64,000 bases of DNA from JBHGXV01 sp041920505 (GCA_041920505.1 JBHGXV010000063.1:1-64000); one strand, 5' to 3'; shown: positions 41,970-50,344, counted from the first letter of the stretch. The notes: generated by a model not told the origin, from the sequence alone. Program-made: numbers and translations.

Positions 41970-41993
41970 TGCAAGGAAGTGAAAAAAGCCGCA

Positions 41994-42689
41994 ATGCAGA
42001 CTCATAAAGAATCCATTTCCAAATTTCTGAAGCGATACATTCAACTTTCTTCGGTAAGTAGAATCAGAGGTTTGTTTACCATGTTTGTAATGATCTTGCC
42101 GTTAGTGTTTATCATCATGCCCGCTTTGCGGCCACCTAGAGAAAACATATATTCTTATATCATTATCCCTTCTTATGCCTGTCTTCTGCTCTTCGGAGCG
42201 TGGATGGCGTTACGCCCATATGAGAAAAAGAGACAGATCCTAAGTCCGCTATTTGTCGGGGTAATCGGTGCGTTTAATTCCTTGGGCTTATTGTTGATTG
42301 CCGAGAAGATGGCCTATGAATGGCTGCACATTACAAGTCCATTCTACTTTCTGTTCACTGTTGGAGGCTATCTTACACTGCTCTTCGTATTGTTGAGATG
42401 GCATCTTCAAGCCTTTCGGAAAGAAGTGATACCGGGAGAAAAAGGGTTACCCAAGGGAATGGCTTTTCCCCTGGCTATTGCTGTAAGCGGTATAGCTATT
42501 GCGAAAGCAACCGTGCATCATTTGAGCCAAAACGGTATCCTTGTCGTGATGATCGGTGTCAACTTGGTATTGTCGCTTATCTTCATGTTGCTTACAGTTT
42601 CTATCCATAAGTATATCGTTGTCCGAAAATACATAGACCACGTCACATTCGTTGAAAAACCCCCCAAGAGAAGGAGAAAAAAATCATGA
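41994..42689 (+). CDS. Multi-pass membrane protein, hypothetical
   Basis: About 231 residues with five or six membrane segments (for example MFVMILPLVFIIMPAL, IIIPSYACLLLFGAW, FPLAIAVSGIAIA, ILVVMIGVNLVLSLIFML) and a very basic C-terminus (EKPPKRRRKKS). Clearly AT-richer than the genes to its left. It overlaps the following DUF4176 gene by 4 bp, so the two are coupled. A GTG at 41979 is an alternative start; AAGGAA lies almost directly before it. No family recognised; the pairing with DUF4176 hints at a type VII secretion-related or immunity role (inference). Confidence 0.65.
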   Translation: MQTHKESISKFLKRYIQLSSVSRIRGLFTMFVMILPLVFIIMPALRPPRENIYSYIIIPSYACLLLFGAWMALRPYEKKRQILSPLFVGVIGAFNSLGLLLIAEKMAYEWLHITSPFYFLFTVGGYLTLLFVLLRWHLQAFRKEVIPGEKGLPKGMAFPLAIAVSGIAIAKATVHHLSQNGILVVMIGVNLVLSLIFMLLTVSIHKYIVVRKYIDHVTFVEKPPKRRRKKS

Positions 42690-42952
42690 ATCCCAAAGAC
42701 CTTTTACCAATCGGTTCTGTGGTTTTGCTTCGCAACGGCAACAAACGTCTCATGATCTACGGCTTTCTGCAAAAACATCTGGCTTCGGGGAGAATCTTTG
42801 ATTATATTGGTTGCTTATACCCGGAAGGCTTCATTTCGCCAGAATACTCTTTTGTTTTTGATCATGCCGACATCGTGCAGGTTATCCATCATGGCTTCTA
42901 TGATGAAGAAGAACGGAGATTCAAAGCTAACTTGCAAAGAAACCACGAATAA
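42686..42952 (+). CDS. DUF4176-family protein (type VII secretion-associated family)
   Basis: 88 residues. The family pattern is LPIGSVVLLRNGNKRLMIYG, then DYIGCLYPEGFISPE and HADIVQVIHHGFYDEEE. DUF4176 proteins are typically encoded next to LXG toxins of type VIIb secretion systems. No LXG toxin, WXG100 protein or EssC is visible here, so this is an orphan or part of a remnant. Coupled (ATGA overlap) to the membrane protein upstream. Confidence 0.8.
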   Translation: MNPKDLLPIGSVVLLRNGNKRLMIYGFLQKHLASGRIFDYIGCLYPEGFISPEYSFVFDHADIVQVIHHGFYDEEERRFKANLQRNHE

Positions 42953-42969
42953 GACAGTGATTGTATATC

Positions 42970-42996
42970 AAGGAGAGTCTGCTGATTCTCCTTTTT
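42970..42996 (+). terminator. Intrinsic terminator
   Basis: AAGGAGA-TC/GA-TCTCCTT stem (42970-42976 with 42987-42993) followed by TTTTT-like tract. Confidence 0.8.
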
Positions 42997-43068
42997 CATT
43001 TTTCGATATTTTCTCTTCCCAATATCACTAGTAATGCGTAAAGGCGGTAGAACTTAGCGCACAATTTC

Positions 43069-43094
43069 CGGCAATTTAGCGGCAATGGTATAAT
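43069..43094 (+). promoter_or_regulatory. -10 element and direct repeats before the Fic gene
   Basis: TATAAT at 43089-43094 with a weak -35. Two CGGCAAT copies (43069-43075 and 43080-43086) are 11 bp apart, one helical turn, just upstream, and could be an activator or repressor site. Confidence 0.5.
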
Positions 43095-43120
43095 TTGAGT
43101 ACACATCTGGAGGTGTCCGT

Positions 43121-44242
43121 ATGTTTAAACCCAAATACACCATTACGGATAAAATGGCGAAGGATTTGATGGATATTCAAAAAGCCGCAACATTAGTAGA
43201 CCTGCTCCCTCTTCCTTCGTCGGTGTTAGAACTTTTGCGCAAAGAGGCCAGGGAACAAACCGTTATCTTATCAACCAAGATTGAGGGCAACCCGCTCGAT
43301 GAACGATCCAAGAGAGAGGTGCTTTATGCGGAAAGTGAGGACGGAAACAAACAAGAAGTCTATAATCTGATGAAAGCAATTGACTCTCTGGAAGAATGTG
43401 AAAAAAGAGGATTGCCAATCACCGAAGAATTCATAAAAAAATTACATGCAATCATCCGTGTTCATCCAGGGAGAAAACCAAAGACAAGTGAATACAGGAC
43501 GGAACAAAATCAGGTTGGAAAAAGGCATCTGAGCGGATTTTATCTCCCGCCCGAATACCAAGACGTGCCGGCGCTTATGGAGGACTTGGTAGCCTGGGTC
43601 AATTCGCCGTCTACTTACCAAATGCCTGCTCCAATAAAGGCCGGGATCTTCATGTGGCAGATCTTGACGATTCACCCTTATATGGACGGTAATGGTCGTA
43701 CTGCCAGAATGTTGGCAACCTACATCCTTCGGACAAATGGTTTAGGGTTAAAAGGTCTTTTTGTTTTAGAGAGTTTTTATGACAGAAATCTCAATGAGTA
43801 TTACAAAAATCTGAAACTCGGTTTGCATCACAATTATTACTTCGGAAGAAACGATGCAGACATAACAAAATGGCTCGAATTCTTTATTGAGGGACTTTCA
43901 GCAGTATTTACAGAAGCCGCTAAAGTGGTTGAGGAGAAGAATCTGGAGTATATGGCTGCAGAACCTGATCTGATCCGCGAGCTTGATCTCCATCAAAGAA
44001 TTGTCTTTACCGAACTGGCATTTAAATACAATTGGGCAAGCACGACAGACTTGCGAAATTGGCTTGGTCTGGCAGATCGCACCATCCGCGATAAAGTGAA
44101 GAAATGGATTCGGGATGGATTTTTGGAAAAACGGGATGAAGATGCGAAAAGAGTCAGGTCTGTCGTGTTGGGACCCAGGTATCGGGAATTAGCCAATGAA
44201 ATACGGATGAATCCTCATAAATACCGCTATCTTCTTCGATAA
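43121..44242 (+). CDS. Fic-domain AMP-transferase with N-terminal inhibitory motif
   Basis: 373 residues. The Fic core motif HPYMDGNGRTAR is intact at 185-196 (catalytic His185). The class II-type inhibitory helix carries STKIEG at 51-56, whose Glu normally blocks ATP binding. The C-terminal ~90 residues form a winged helix (TTDLRNWLGLADRTIRDKVKKW), as in Fic proteins that modify or regulate DNA-associated targets. GGAGGTG lies 5 nt before the ATG. AT-richer than the chromosome; probably acquired. The target is not predictable. Confidence 0.92.
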   Translation: MFKPKYTITDKMAKDLMDIQKAATLVDLLPLPSSVLELLRKEAREQTVILSTKIEGNPLDERSKREVLYAESEDGNKQEVYNLMKAIDSLEECEKRGLPITEEFIKKLHAIIRVHPGRKPKTSEYRTEQNQVGKRHLSGFYLPPEYQDVPALMEDLVAWVNSPSTYQMPAPIKAGIFMWQILTIHPYMDGNGRTARMLATYILRTNGLGLKGLFVLESFYDRNLNEYYKNLKLGLHHNYYFGRNDADITKWLEFFIEGLSAVFTEAAKVVEEKNLEYMAAEPDLIRELDLHQRIVFTELAFKYNWASTTDLRNWLGLADRTIRDKVKKWIRDGFLEKRDEDAKRVRSVVLGPRYRELANEIRMNPHKYRYLLR

Positions 44243-44254
44243 GGCAGTTCACCA

Positions 44255-44294
44255 ACACGCCCGTCCCCTGCCGCTTGGCAGCGGGCGGGCGTGT
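44255..44294. terminator. Long GC hairpin between convergent genes
   Basis: ACACGCCCG/CGGGCGTGT outer stem with an inner CCCTGCC/GGCAGCGGG part, loop GCTT; no T-run on either strand. Confidence 0.55.
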
Positions 44295-44322
44295 CTGCGT
44301 CCGGGGGCAGGAGTCGGCCCGG

Positions 44323-44946
44323 CTATCCCTTTTTCGGCTCGTAGGTTGGCCGCGGGCGGTCAAACCGCTCGCCGACGGTGGCGTAGGTGAGCCCGGCCAG
44401 GCGGCTGACCGGCGCCAGCTTGACGATGTCAATCTTGCCGTTGTAGTAGAGCTCGTCGGCGACGTGGACGTGAACCACCTCGCCGATAATCAGATCGGAT
44501 GCCACCGGATCGCCCAACTCGACGATCTGGTGCAGGCGGCACTCAAAATGCACCCGCGACTCGCCCAGGCGAGGCACCCGGACGGCGGCGGAGGGCAGCA
44601 GGGTGAGCCCCAACGCCGCCGCTTCGCTCACTTGCGGCGGGTAATCGGCGGAGGACTGGTTGACCGCCTCCACATTGTGCACGTCCACCATGTTGACGAC
44701 GAATTCGCCCGTGGCGCGGACGTTGCGTGCCGTGTCCTTCATCGAGCCGTCCGGCCTGCGCGAGACGGCGACGGACACCATCATCGGATCGATGCAGGCC
44801 ACGTTGAAATAGCTGAACGGCGCGGCGTTGACCACGCCGCCCTCGCCAAGCGAGGTGACCCAGGCGATCGGCCGGGGGACGACCCCGCCGATCAGCAGCT
44901 TGTATTTGTCCTGACGATTGATTGTTCGCGTGTCAATCTCAGCCAT
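44323..44946 (-). CDS. Flavin reductase family protein (FMN-binding split barrel)
   Basis: 207 residues: PRPIAWVTSLGEGGVVNAAPFSYFNVACIDPMM is the FMN-binding signature of the flavin-reductase/DIM6 family, here seen in pieces, with SRRPDGSMKDTARN. Such proteins reduce FMN for two-component monooxygenases or act as flavoprotein reductases. The ATG at 44946 has GAGAGGAAGG upstream. It is the last gene of the homogentisate operon (13-bp gap to hmgA), suggesting a role in aromatic hydroxylation upstream of homogentisate, which is inference. Confidence 0.85.
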   Translation of the reverse strand: MAEIDTRTINRQDKYKLLIGGVVPRPIAWVTSLGEGGVVNAAPFSYFNVACIDPMMVSVAVSRRPDGSMKDTARNVRATGEFVVNMVDVHNVEAVNQSSADYPPQVSEAAALGLTLLPSAAVRVPRLGESRVHFECRLHQIVELGDPVASDLIIGEVVHVHVADELYYNGKIDIVKLAPVSRLAGLTYATVGERFDRPRPTYEPKKG

Positions 44947-44959
44947 ACGCGCCTTCCTC

Positions 44960-46123
44960 TCATTCGTTTGTCGGAAGCCAGCTTTGCATGTACGCCGCAT
45001 CCTCGACGGCCAGCGCGTCGCGCGTGATCCGCAAAGGGTGAAACGTATCCACCATCACCGCCAGCTCCCGCGTCTCTTTTTTACCGATGCTCGCTTCGAT
45101 TTTGCCCGGATGGGGCCCGTGCGGAATCCCCATTGGATGCAGAGTGAGCGACCCTTCGTAAATCCCGCTGCGGCTCATAAAATTCCCGTCCACGTAGTAG
45201 AGCACCTCGTCGCTCTCCACGTTGCTGTGGTAGTACGGCGCCGGAATCGCCTGCGGATGGTAATCGTACAGGCGCGGCACGAACGAGCAGACGACGAAAT
45301 GCTGTCCGGCGAATGTCTGGTGCACCGGCGGCGGTTGGTGGACGCGGCCGGTGATCGGCTCGAAATCGTGAATGCTCAGGGCATACGGATACAGGTATCC
45401 GTCCCAGCCCACCACGTCAAACGGATGGAAGTCGTACAGGTAGCTGTACAAGGCGTCGCCCTTTTTCACCCGCACCTCGTACGCCCCCGCCTCGTCGTGG
45501 GTCTCCAGCCGCTCGGGCACGCGGATGTCCCGCTCGCAGAACGGCGAGTGCTCCAGAAGTTGCCCGTGCTCGTTGCGGTAGCGCTTCGGCGGCACGATCT
45601 CGTTTTGCGACTCGATGACAAGGAAACGGGTCTTCTGTGTCGACGGGACGATCCGATAGGTGGTGCCGATCGGGATGACCAGGTAATCGCCCGGCCGGTA
45701 GGCGATCGTGCCGAAAATTGTCTGCAGTTCGCCCTCGCCCTCGTGCACGAACAAAAGCTCGTCGCCATCCGCGTTGCGGTAAAAGTAGTTCATCTCCTCG
45801 GTCGGAACACAGACCCCCATCACCAGATCATGGTTGCCGAGAAGGTAGCGGCGACCGAGGATCGGGTCTCCCCCGGCGGGCAGGTCAAATGTGAGAAAGT
45901 GACGGTGCTTCAGCACGTCCAGGTCGGCGTATTCGATTTCGCGGCGGGCGTATGTCTTCGCCTCCCGCACCTGTGTCGGCGGGTGATGGTGGTACAGGAT
46001 CGACTGAATGCCGGAAAAGCCTTTGGTGCCCATCACCTGTTCCCGGTACAATTGGCCGTTTGGCTTGTAAAACGTCGTGTGCCGCTTGTGCGGTACCTCG
46101 CCCATGCGAACGTAAAACGGCAT
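44960..46123 (-). CDS. hmgA: Homogentisate 1,2-dioxygenase
   Basis: 387 residues. The cupin core has the iron-site region DGNFMSRSGIYEGSLTLHPMG and GIPHGPHPG, plus HSNVESDEVLYYVDG. It opens the ring of homogentisate to maleylacetoacetate in tyrosine/phenylalanine catabolism. GGGGGAGAG lies just before the ATG. 26 bp downstream of the fumarylacetoacetase-like gene in the same operon. Confidence 0.93.
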   Translation of the reverse strand: MPFYVRMGEVPHKRHTTFYKPNGQLYREQVMGTKGFSGIQSILYHHHPPTQVREAKTYARREIEYADLDVLKHRHFLTFDLPAGGDPILGRRYLLGNHDLVMGVCVPTEEMNYFYRNADGDELLFVHEGEGELQTIFGTIAYRPGDYLVIPIGTTYRIVPSTQKTRFLVIESQNEIVPPKRYRNEHGQLLEHSPFCERDIRVPERLETHDEAGAYEVRVKKGDALYSYLYDFHPFDVVGWDGYLYPYALSIHDFEPITGRVHQPPPVHQTFAGQHFVVCSFVPRLYDYHPQAIPAPYYHSNVESDEVLYYVDGNFMSRSGIYEGSLTLHPMGIPHGPHPGKIEASIGKKETRELAVMVDTFHPLRITRDALAVEDAAYMQSWLPTNE

Positions 46124-46149
46124 GCTCTCTCCCCCTTTTCTGATGCGGT

Positions 46150-47082
46150 TTATCGTTCCCCGACGGGATTGCGCAAGATTCCGAGCCGCTCCACCTCCAG
46201 CTCCACCACGTCTCCCGGCTCCAGCCACGATCGGTCCGGACCCCATTCCAGAATGCAGCCGGTGCCTACCGTGCCCGAGCCGATGACGTCGCCTGGATGG
46301 AGCGGACAGTCGGCGGAGGCGCGGGCGATCATCTCGGCGAAGGTGTAGTGAATGTCGCGAAAGTTGCCGCGCGAATACTCCACCCCGTTTACCCGCGCCG
46401 TCATCGCGAGGTCCCAGCGGCTGCCCGCCTCGCCGGGGATGCGGACGTCTTCCAGTTCGTCAAGGGTCACCAGGTACGGCCCCATCGAGGTGGCGAAGTC
46501 TTTGCCCTTGGCCGGGCCCAGCCCCACCTTCACCTCTTCCTGTTGCACGTCCCGCGCGCTCCAGTCATTCAGCACGCAAAACCCGGCGATGTGTTCTTCC
46601 GCCCGATCGACCGGGATATCCACCCCGCCCTTGCCGATCACGCAGGCGATTTCCAACTCGTAATCCAGTCTGCGGGTGGCCTTGGGCCGACGGACGATCT
46701 GCTCGGGCCCAAGGAATGCGGCCGCGTTGGAAAAGTAAAACACCGGGAAGCGGTACCATTCCGGCGCCATCTGCAGTCCGCGCCGGGCCCGGGCCGTTTT
46801 TACATGCGCCTCGAAGGCGTAGAAGTCGCGGAAGCTGGCCGGACGGGGCACGGGCGCACCCAGCGTGACGCCGTCCAGCGGGAGCGCGGCGGGCCGATCC
46901 GCTCGCGCCAACGCCTCCGTCAACCGCTCATGCCAGTGCGGCCAATCGGCGAGCAGTGCCATCATCGCCGCCGGAGCGCCGGGGATTAAAGCGGCGACGT
47001 CGACGACGCCCCGCTCGCACAACACCCCTGCCCGCCACTCGGTTGCGGCCGCATCCTTTAGCCGGTACGAAACCAGTTTCAC
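46150..47082 (-). CDS. Fumarylacetoacetate hydrolase family protein
   Basis: 310 residues. FAH-domain signatures: DYELEIACVIGKGG with metal-binding acidic residues, AGFCVLNDWSARDVQ, KDFATSMGPYLVT and GDVIGSGTVGTGC. In this operon it should hydrolyse fumarylacetoacetate (or maleylacetoacetate directly) to fumarate or maleate plus acetoacetate. No maleylacetoacetate isomerase gene is visible. First gene of the operon; a long structured RNA element precedes it. Confidence 0.9.
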   Translation of the reverse strand: MKLVSYRLKDAAATEWRAGVLCERGVVDVAALIPGAPAAMMALLADWPHWHERLTEALARADRPAALPLDGVTLGAPVPRPASFRDFYAFEAHVKTARARRGLQMAPEWYRFPVFYFSNAAAFLGPEQIVRRPKATRRLDYELEIACVIGKGGVDIPVDRAEEHIAGFCVLNDWSARDVQQEEVKVGLGPAKGKDFATSMGPYLVTLDELEDVRIPGEAGSRWDLAMTARVNGVEYSRGNFRDIHYTFAEMIARASADCPLHPGDVIGSGTVGTGCILEWGPDRSWLEPGDVVELEVERLGILRNPVGER

Positions 47083-47120
47083 CCATCATCCCTCCTGTTT
47101 TCTTTTATGAAACATGAAAC

Positions 47121-47213
47121 AAAAAATCCCAGCCGCACGCAGTGTCTTTTGCCGACGGGCACACCGGTAGCGGTTGTGTCCGTTTCCACAAAAGACAGGC
47201 GATCGACTGGGAC
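47121..47213 (-). terminator. Long three-helix hairpin ending in a T-run before the homogentisate operon
   Basis: On the minus strand three nested helices stack: GTCCCAG/CTGGGA (47207-47213 with 47127-47132), GTCTTTTG/CAAAAGAC (47189-47196 with 47144-47151) and GGACACAACCG/CGGTGTGCCC (47171-47181 with 47057-like arm at 47157-47166), loop CTAC. ATTTTTTG follows. At ~90 nt with internal loops of 8-11 nt it is larger than other terminators here and lies 40 nt before the start codon of the operon. It could simply terminate the DUF3870 gene or be an attenuator of the operon. Confidence 0.65.
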
Positions 47214-47299
47214 CCTTGTCTACTCCACCGAGAAGCGCTCTTGTTCAGGGATCGCTCCCCCATAGACAGCCCGTTTCTTTTCCTGTAATTCCTTTTCCG

Positions 47300-47656
47300 T
47301 TATGAAGAGGGATTTGCGGCTTGCGTGCCTTCCGCGTAGCGATCCAGCGCGGCCCTTAGCGCCTGCAGGATGGCACCCTGCGTCGGCGTAAGGAAGCGCT
47401 CGCGCACCGCCTGCTGCAAGTCGTGCCAATCTTCCGGCAGTTTGCGGCCAATCACCAGTCCGCGCAGGAACTCCTCCGTCAGCCCCATCAGGAAGGTGAA
47501 CGAGGCATCGACGACCCGCCCCTCGTCGCGCTCGATCACCAGGGAGCAGGCAAACACTTTCTGCGTCTCAAACAGCGGGGTTCCTTTGGGCAACTGGGCA
47601 AATCCGGTGACCAGCACATAGCGCGGGTCGGCATAGCGGGGAAGGTCTACGTTCAT
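47300..47656 (-). CDS. DUF3870 protein
   Basis: 118 residues matching DUF3870: YVLVTGFAQLPKGTPLFETQ, KVFACSLVIERDEGRVVDAS and FTFLMGLTEEFLRGLVIG. Small cytoplasmic alpha/beta family of unknown function, sometimes found near amino-acid or aromatic catabolism genes. AGGAGG lies 7 nt before the ATG. Separated from the homogentisate operon only by the long hairpin. Confidence 0.87.
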   Translation of the reverse strand: MNVDLPRYADPRYVLVTGFAQLPKGTPLFETQKVFACSLVIERDEGRVVDASFTFLMGLTEEFLRGLVIGRKLPEDWHDLQQAVRERFLTPTQGAILQALRAALDRYAEGTQAANPSS

Positions 47657-47716
47657 AGCACAACCTCCTACTGATTATCATAGCGTAACCGCTTTCATTT
47701 TTCCAGCGGAAATCAA

Positions 47717-47741
47717 AGAGCGGGCGGCAGTTTACCGCCCG
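47717..47741 (-). terminator. Terminator overlapping the end of the RluA gene
   Basis: CGGGCGG/CCGCCCG stem (47735-47741 with 47721-47727) spanning the stop codon, followed by CTCTTTGATTT on the minus strand. Confidence 0.55.
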
Positions 47742-48628
47742 AGCGTCTCCACCAGTCGGGCGATGTCGCCTGGGAGCGGCTCGACAAAGGTCATCGTCTC
47801 CCCCGTCCGCGGATGGGAAAAGGTCAGACGCACCGCGTGCAGCGCCTGCCTGCCGATGCGCTCGCGGCTGCCGCCGTACAGATCGTCTCCTGCCAGCGGA
47901 TGGCCGAGGTGGCTCATGTGCACGCGAATCTGGTGTGTGCGCCCCGTCTTTAGCACCAGCTCCACCCAGGTCATCTCCGCCCCGCGCGCCAACACCCGCC
48001 AGCGGGTTCGGGCCGGTTGGCCGTCGGGCCGCACCGCCCGTTGGATGATCGACCCCTCGGCCAGTCCGATCGGCGCATCCACCACCCCTTCGTCGTCGGC
48101 GAGATAGCCGTGCACCACCGCCTGGTAGGTGCGGCGCAGGGTCCCGTTTTTTTGCATGCGGGCGAACTGTTCGTGCGCCCACTGGTTTTTGGCGACGATC
48201 ATCAGCCCGGAGGTGTCCTTGTCCAGCCGGTTCACCGGGCGAAACGGCCGCTGTTCTCCCCGCGCCAGCCAGTGGGCGATCACGCCGTTGGCCAGGGTGT
48301 TGTCGGGGTGGGTCCGCGTCGGATGGACGACCAGTCCGGCCGGTTTGGCCAACACGAGGATATCCTCGTCCTCGTGGCGGATGGCGAGCGGCATCGGCTG
48401 CGGCGGAATCGACTCGGCCGCCTCCTCCGTCACCGTGACGCTCACCCGGTCCCCCTCATGTAACTGGCGGGTGACAAAAACAGGCTCGCCGTTTACCAGG
48501 ATCGCCCCGTTCTGTTTGGCCCGGATCAACAGACGGCGCGAGATGCCGTAGCCGGTTTGCAGCACGTCGCGCACGGTGCGGCCCGCCTGCGATTCGTTTA
48601 CCGAAAAGTGCAAGTGCCAGTCTGTCAT
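47732..48628 (-). CDS. RluA/RluD-family pseudouridine synthase
   Basis: 298 residues. An N-terminal S4 RNA-binding domain (SRRLLIRAKQNGAILVNGEPV) is followed by the catalytic domain with PVNRLDKDTSGLM (Asp136), KTGRTHQIRVHMSHLGHPLAGD and a C-terminal LHAVRLTFSHP. Modifies uridines in 23S rRNA or tRNA; the exact target (RluD-like large-subunit helix 69 or another) is not resolved. GC-rich, full length. Confidence 0.92.
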   Translation of the reverse strand: MTDWHLHFSVNESQAGRTVRDVLQTGYGISRRLLIRAKQNGAILVNGEPVFVTRQLHEGDRVSVTVTEEAAESIPPQPMPLAIRHEDEDILVLAKPAGLVVHPTRTHPDNTLANGVIAHWLARGEQRPFRPVNRLDKDTSGLMIVAKNQWAHEQFARMQKNGTLRRTYQAVVHGYLADDEGVVDAPIGLAEGSIIQRAVRPDGQPARTRWRVLARGAEMTWVELVLKTGRTHQIRVHMSHLGHPLAGDDLYGGSRERIGRQALHAVRLTFSHPRTGETMTFVEPLPGDIARLVETLGR

Positions 48629-48674
48629 GTTCGTCTCCTTGTGATCTGGTCAATAGGACGGCTTGATCGCCGCG

Positions 48675-49115
48675 TTACATCAAGTGGTGGATTCGTATCC
48701 GTCCGTCGAATTTCCGGAGGTATTCGGCCAACACCCGGCGGTGGCAGTGGTCCGGTTCGTGTTCGCCGCACAGAAAACAACAGTTTCCCTCCCCGACGAT
48801 CTCGTCCAGCCTGTCCTCCACCCCCCGCTCGCGCAGCAACTGCTCGCAACGGCGAGCGAACTCTTCGTGCCCGATCCGCTTTTTCTGGTAGTCAGCCAGC
48901 AACTCTTCCGTCGGAGCCAGCGATACATCGTGGACGTAGTCGATGCCGAGTAATTCCATGATGTATGCGAGGTCGTCCTTTTTGGCAAAACCGGCCAACT
49001 GCGAGGTATTGTGCAACCGGATGTCCACCAGCCGCTTCACCTGCCCCTCCCGCAATAGCTCAACGAAGCGGTGCAGCGACTTTTTGGCAAAGCCGAGAGT
49101 GTACACGTCACGCAT
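48675..49115 (-). CDS. DUF488 protein
   Basis: 146 residues. DUF488 signatures: YTLGFAKKSLHRFVELL, LVDIRLHNTSQLAGFAKKDDL and the cysteine-containing FLCGEHEPDHCHRRVLAEYL. The family is of unknown biochemical function, sometimes found with DNA-repair or restriction genes. Stands between RluA and a small membrane protein gene, 46 bp upstream of the RluA start. Confidence 0.9.
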   Translation of the reverse strand: MRDVYTLGFAKKSLHRFVELLREGQVKRLVDIRLHNTSQLAGFAKKDDLAYIMELLGIDYVHDVSLAPTEELLADYQKKRIGHEEFARRCEQLLRERGVEDRLDEIVGEGNCCFLCGEHEPDHCHRRVLAEYLRKFDGRIRIHHLM

Positions 49116-49301
49116 GCTCTCTCCTCCTCAACTTCTCCCTTTCATGTAGAGAGGTGTTTGTATGGCCCCATGGACACCGCAGGCTGCCGGTATTGAGTAA
49201 AGTCCATGTTCCTTCATCCCTGTAGCCAAATCTTACATGTAACCAGGAGACTTTTCGCCCCGTATAATCGACGTAGCATCCACAAGAAACGGGGCATCCA
49301 T

Positions 49302-49457
49302 ATGGCTGAAAACCGCAAAGACAAACCATCGAAATGGGATCATCCCCTTGTTGACTGCTTGATGTATATCCTTTTTGAGATCGTTTGGTCGTTACTCCGC
49401 GCCGCCTTCAGAGGTGTGCTTAGACTCATCAAGTATATCGGCGATCACACGCCTTAG
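49302..49457 (+). CDS. Small hydrophobic peptide, 51 residues
   Basis: MAENRKDKPSKWDHPLVDCL, then a hydrophobic/amphipathic helix (MYILFEIVWSLLRAAFRGVL) and a short tail. The ribosome site is weak (ACGGGG). A TATAAT lies at 49263-49268 with a poor -35, and a 10-bp palindrome TTACATGTAA (49234-49243) sits upstream. Type unknown. Confidence 0.5.
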   Translation: MAENRKDKPSKWDHPLVDCLMYILFEIVWSLLRAAFRGVLRLIKYIGDHTP

Positions 49458-49585
49458 TCTTCCTGCTCTGCTCCCTTTCACTAAACGGTTCTTCCCAATG
49501 GTTGCCGCAGCCGAAACCCGCAGGCGCGGACAAATGTCGTCGTATGACGTCCCCCCGCCGCATAGACATAGGAAGGTAGGGGGGG

Positions 49586-50344
49586 ATGATCTTGCGTCCA
49601 TTTCGGTTTCGGCGCCTCGCGCTGGTTCTCGGCAGTCTTCGGCCGCCCCGAAGGATTCGGGGGCCGATGTCGCGCAAGTCCAAATGGAAGATGCGGCTTC
49701 TGGCCGTGCTCATCTTTGCCCTGCTGTCGGTGCAATCGTTCATCCTGATCGAGAAAAGACTGGAACCGACTTTACTGATCATCGCCAAACAAAAGTCGGA
49801 ACAGTTGGCGAAAGAAGCGATTTCCGATGCGGTGACCAAAAAAATCACCCAGATGAACATCAACTTCGATGATATCGTAAAGATGCAAAAAGACAAAGAC
49901 GGAAAGATCCGCGCGATCAATCTGGAATTTAAGGAATATTCAAGAATTGTCGGCGAAACCACCCAGCGCGTCAAGAACCGCCTGCAGGAGTTCGAGGACG
50001 AAAAAGTGGTCACCACGGTCCCGCTCGGCCTTGCCACCGGCAACAGCTTCCTCGCCGAAATGGGGCCCGAATTGCCCGTGACACTCGTGCCTGTCGGTTC
50101 CGTCAAGACGAGGCTGGACACCAAACTGAACGACGCCGGTATCAACATGGTGCTGGTGACCGTGTTCGTCTACGTGGAAGTGAGTCTACGGATCATCATT
50201 CCATTCGCCACCGATCAAACCACCGTGGTGACGATGATTCCGATCACGGAGTCGCTGGTGATCGGCGATGTGCCCACCTACTGGTACAACAACCCGCAGG
50301 GCAAGCCCGACGTGCCGGTAAGACCGCAGGCCCCCTCGGAATAA
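49586..50344 (+). CDS. yunB: Sporulation protein YunB
   Basis: 252 residues, close to the length of B. subtilis YunB. An N-terminal basic stretch and signal anchor (AVLIFALLSVQSFILIEKRL at about 39-57) precede the YunB region: AKQKSEQLAKEAISDAVTKK, TVPLGLATGNSFLAEMGPEL and TVVTMIPITESLVIGDVPTYWYN. A mother-cell sporulation protein. The ATG at 49586 follows GGAAGGTAGGGGGGG; an ATG at 49667 would also leave the anchor intact. Confidence 0.9.
   Translation: MILRPFRFRRLALVLGSLRPPRRIRGPMSRKSKWKMRLLAVLIFALLSVQSFILIEKRLEPTLLIIAKQKSEQLAKEAISDAVTKKITQMNINFDDIVKMQKDKDGKIRAINLEFKEYSRIVGETTQRVKNRLQEFEDEKVVTTVPLGLATGNSFLAEMGPELPVTLVPVGSVKTRLDTKLNDAGINMVLVTVFVYVEVSLRIIIPFATDQTTVVTMIPITESLVIGDVPTYWYNNPQGKPDVPVRPQAPSE

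Noticed and set aside
44918..46348. Plus-strand open frame of 476 codons
   Set aside because: Antisense to hmgA and part of the FAH gene; no motifs.
47220..47429. Minus-strand frame of 69 codons past the DUF3870 gene
   Set aside because: Mostly overlaps DUF3870 in another frame, and the non-overlapping tail has no start of its own.
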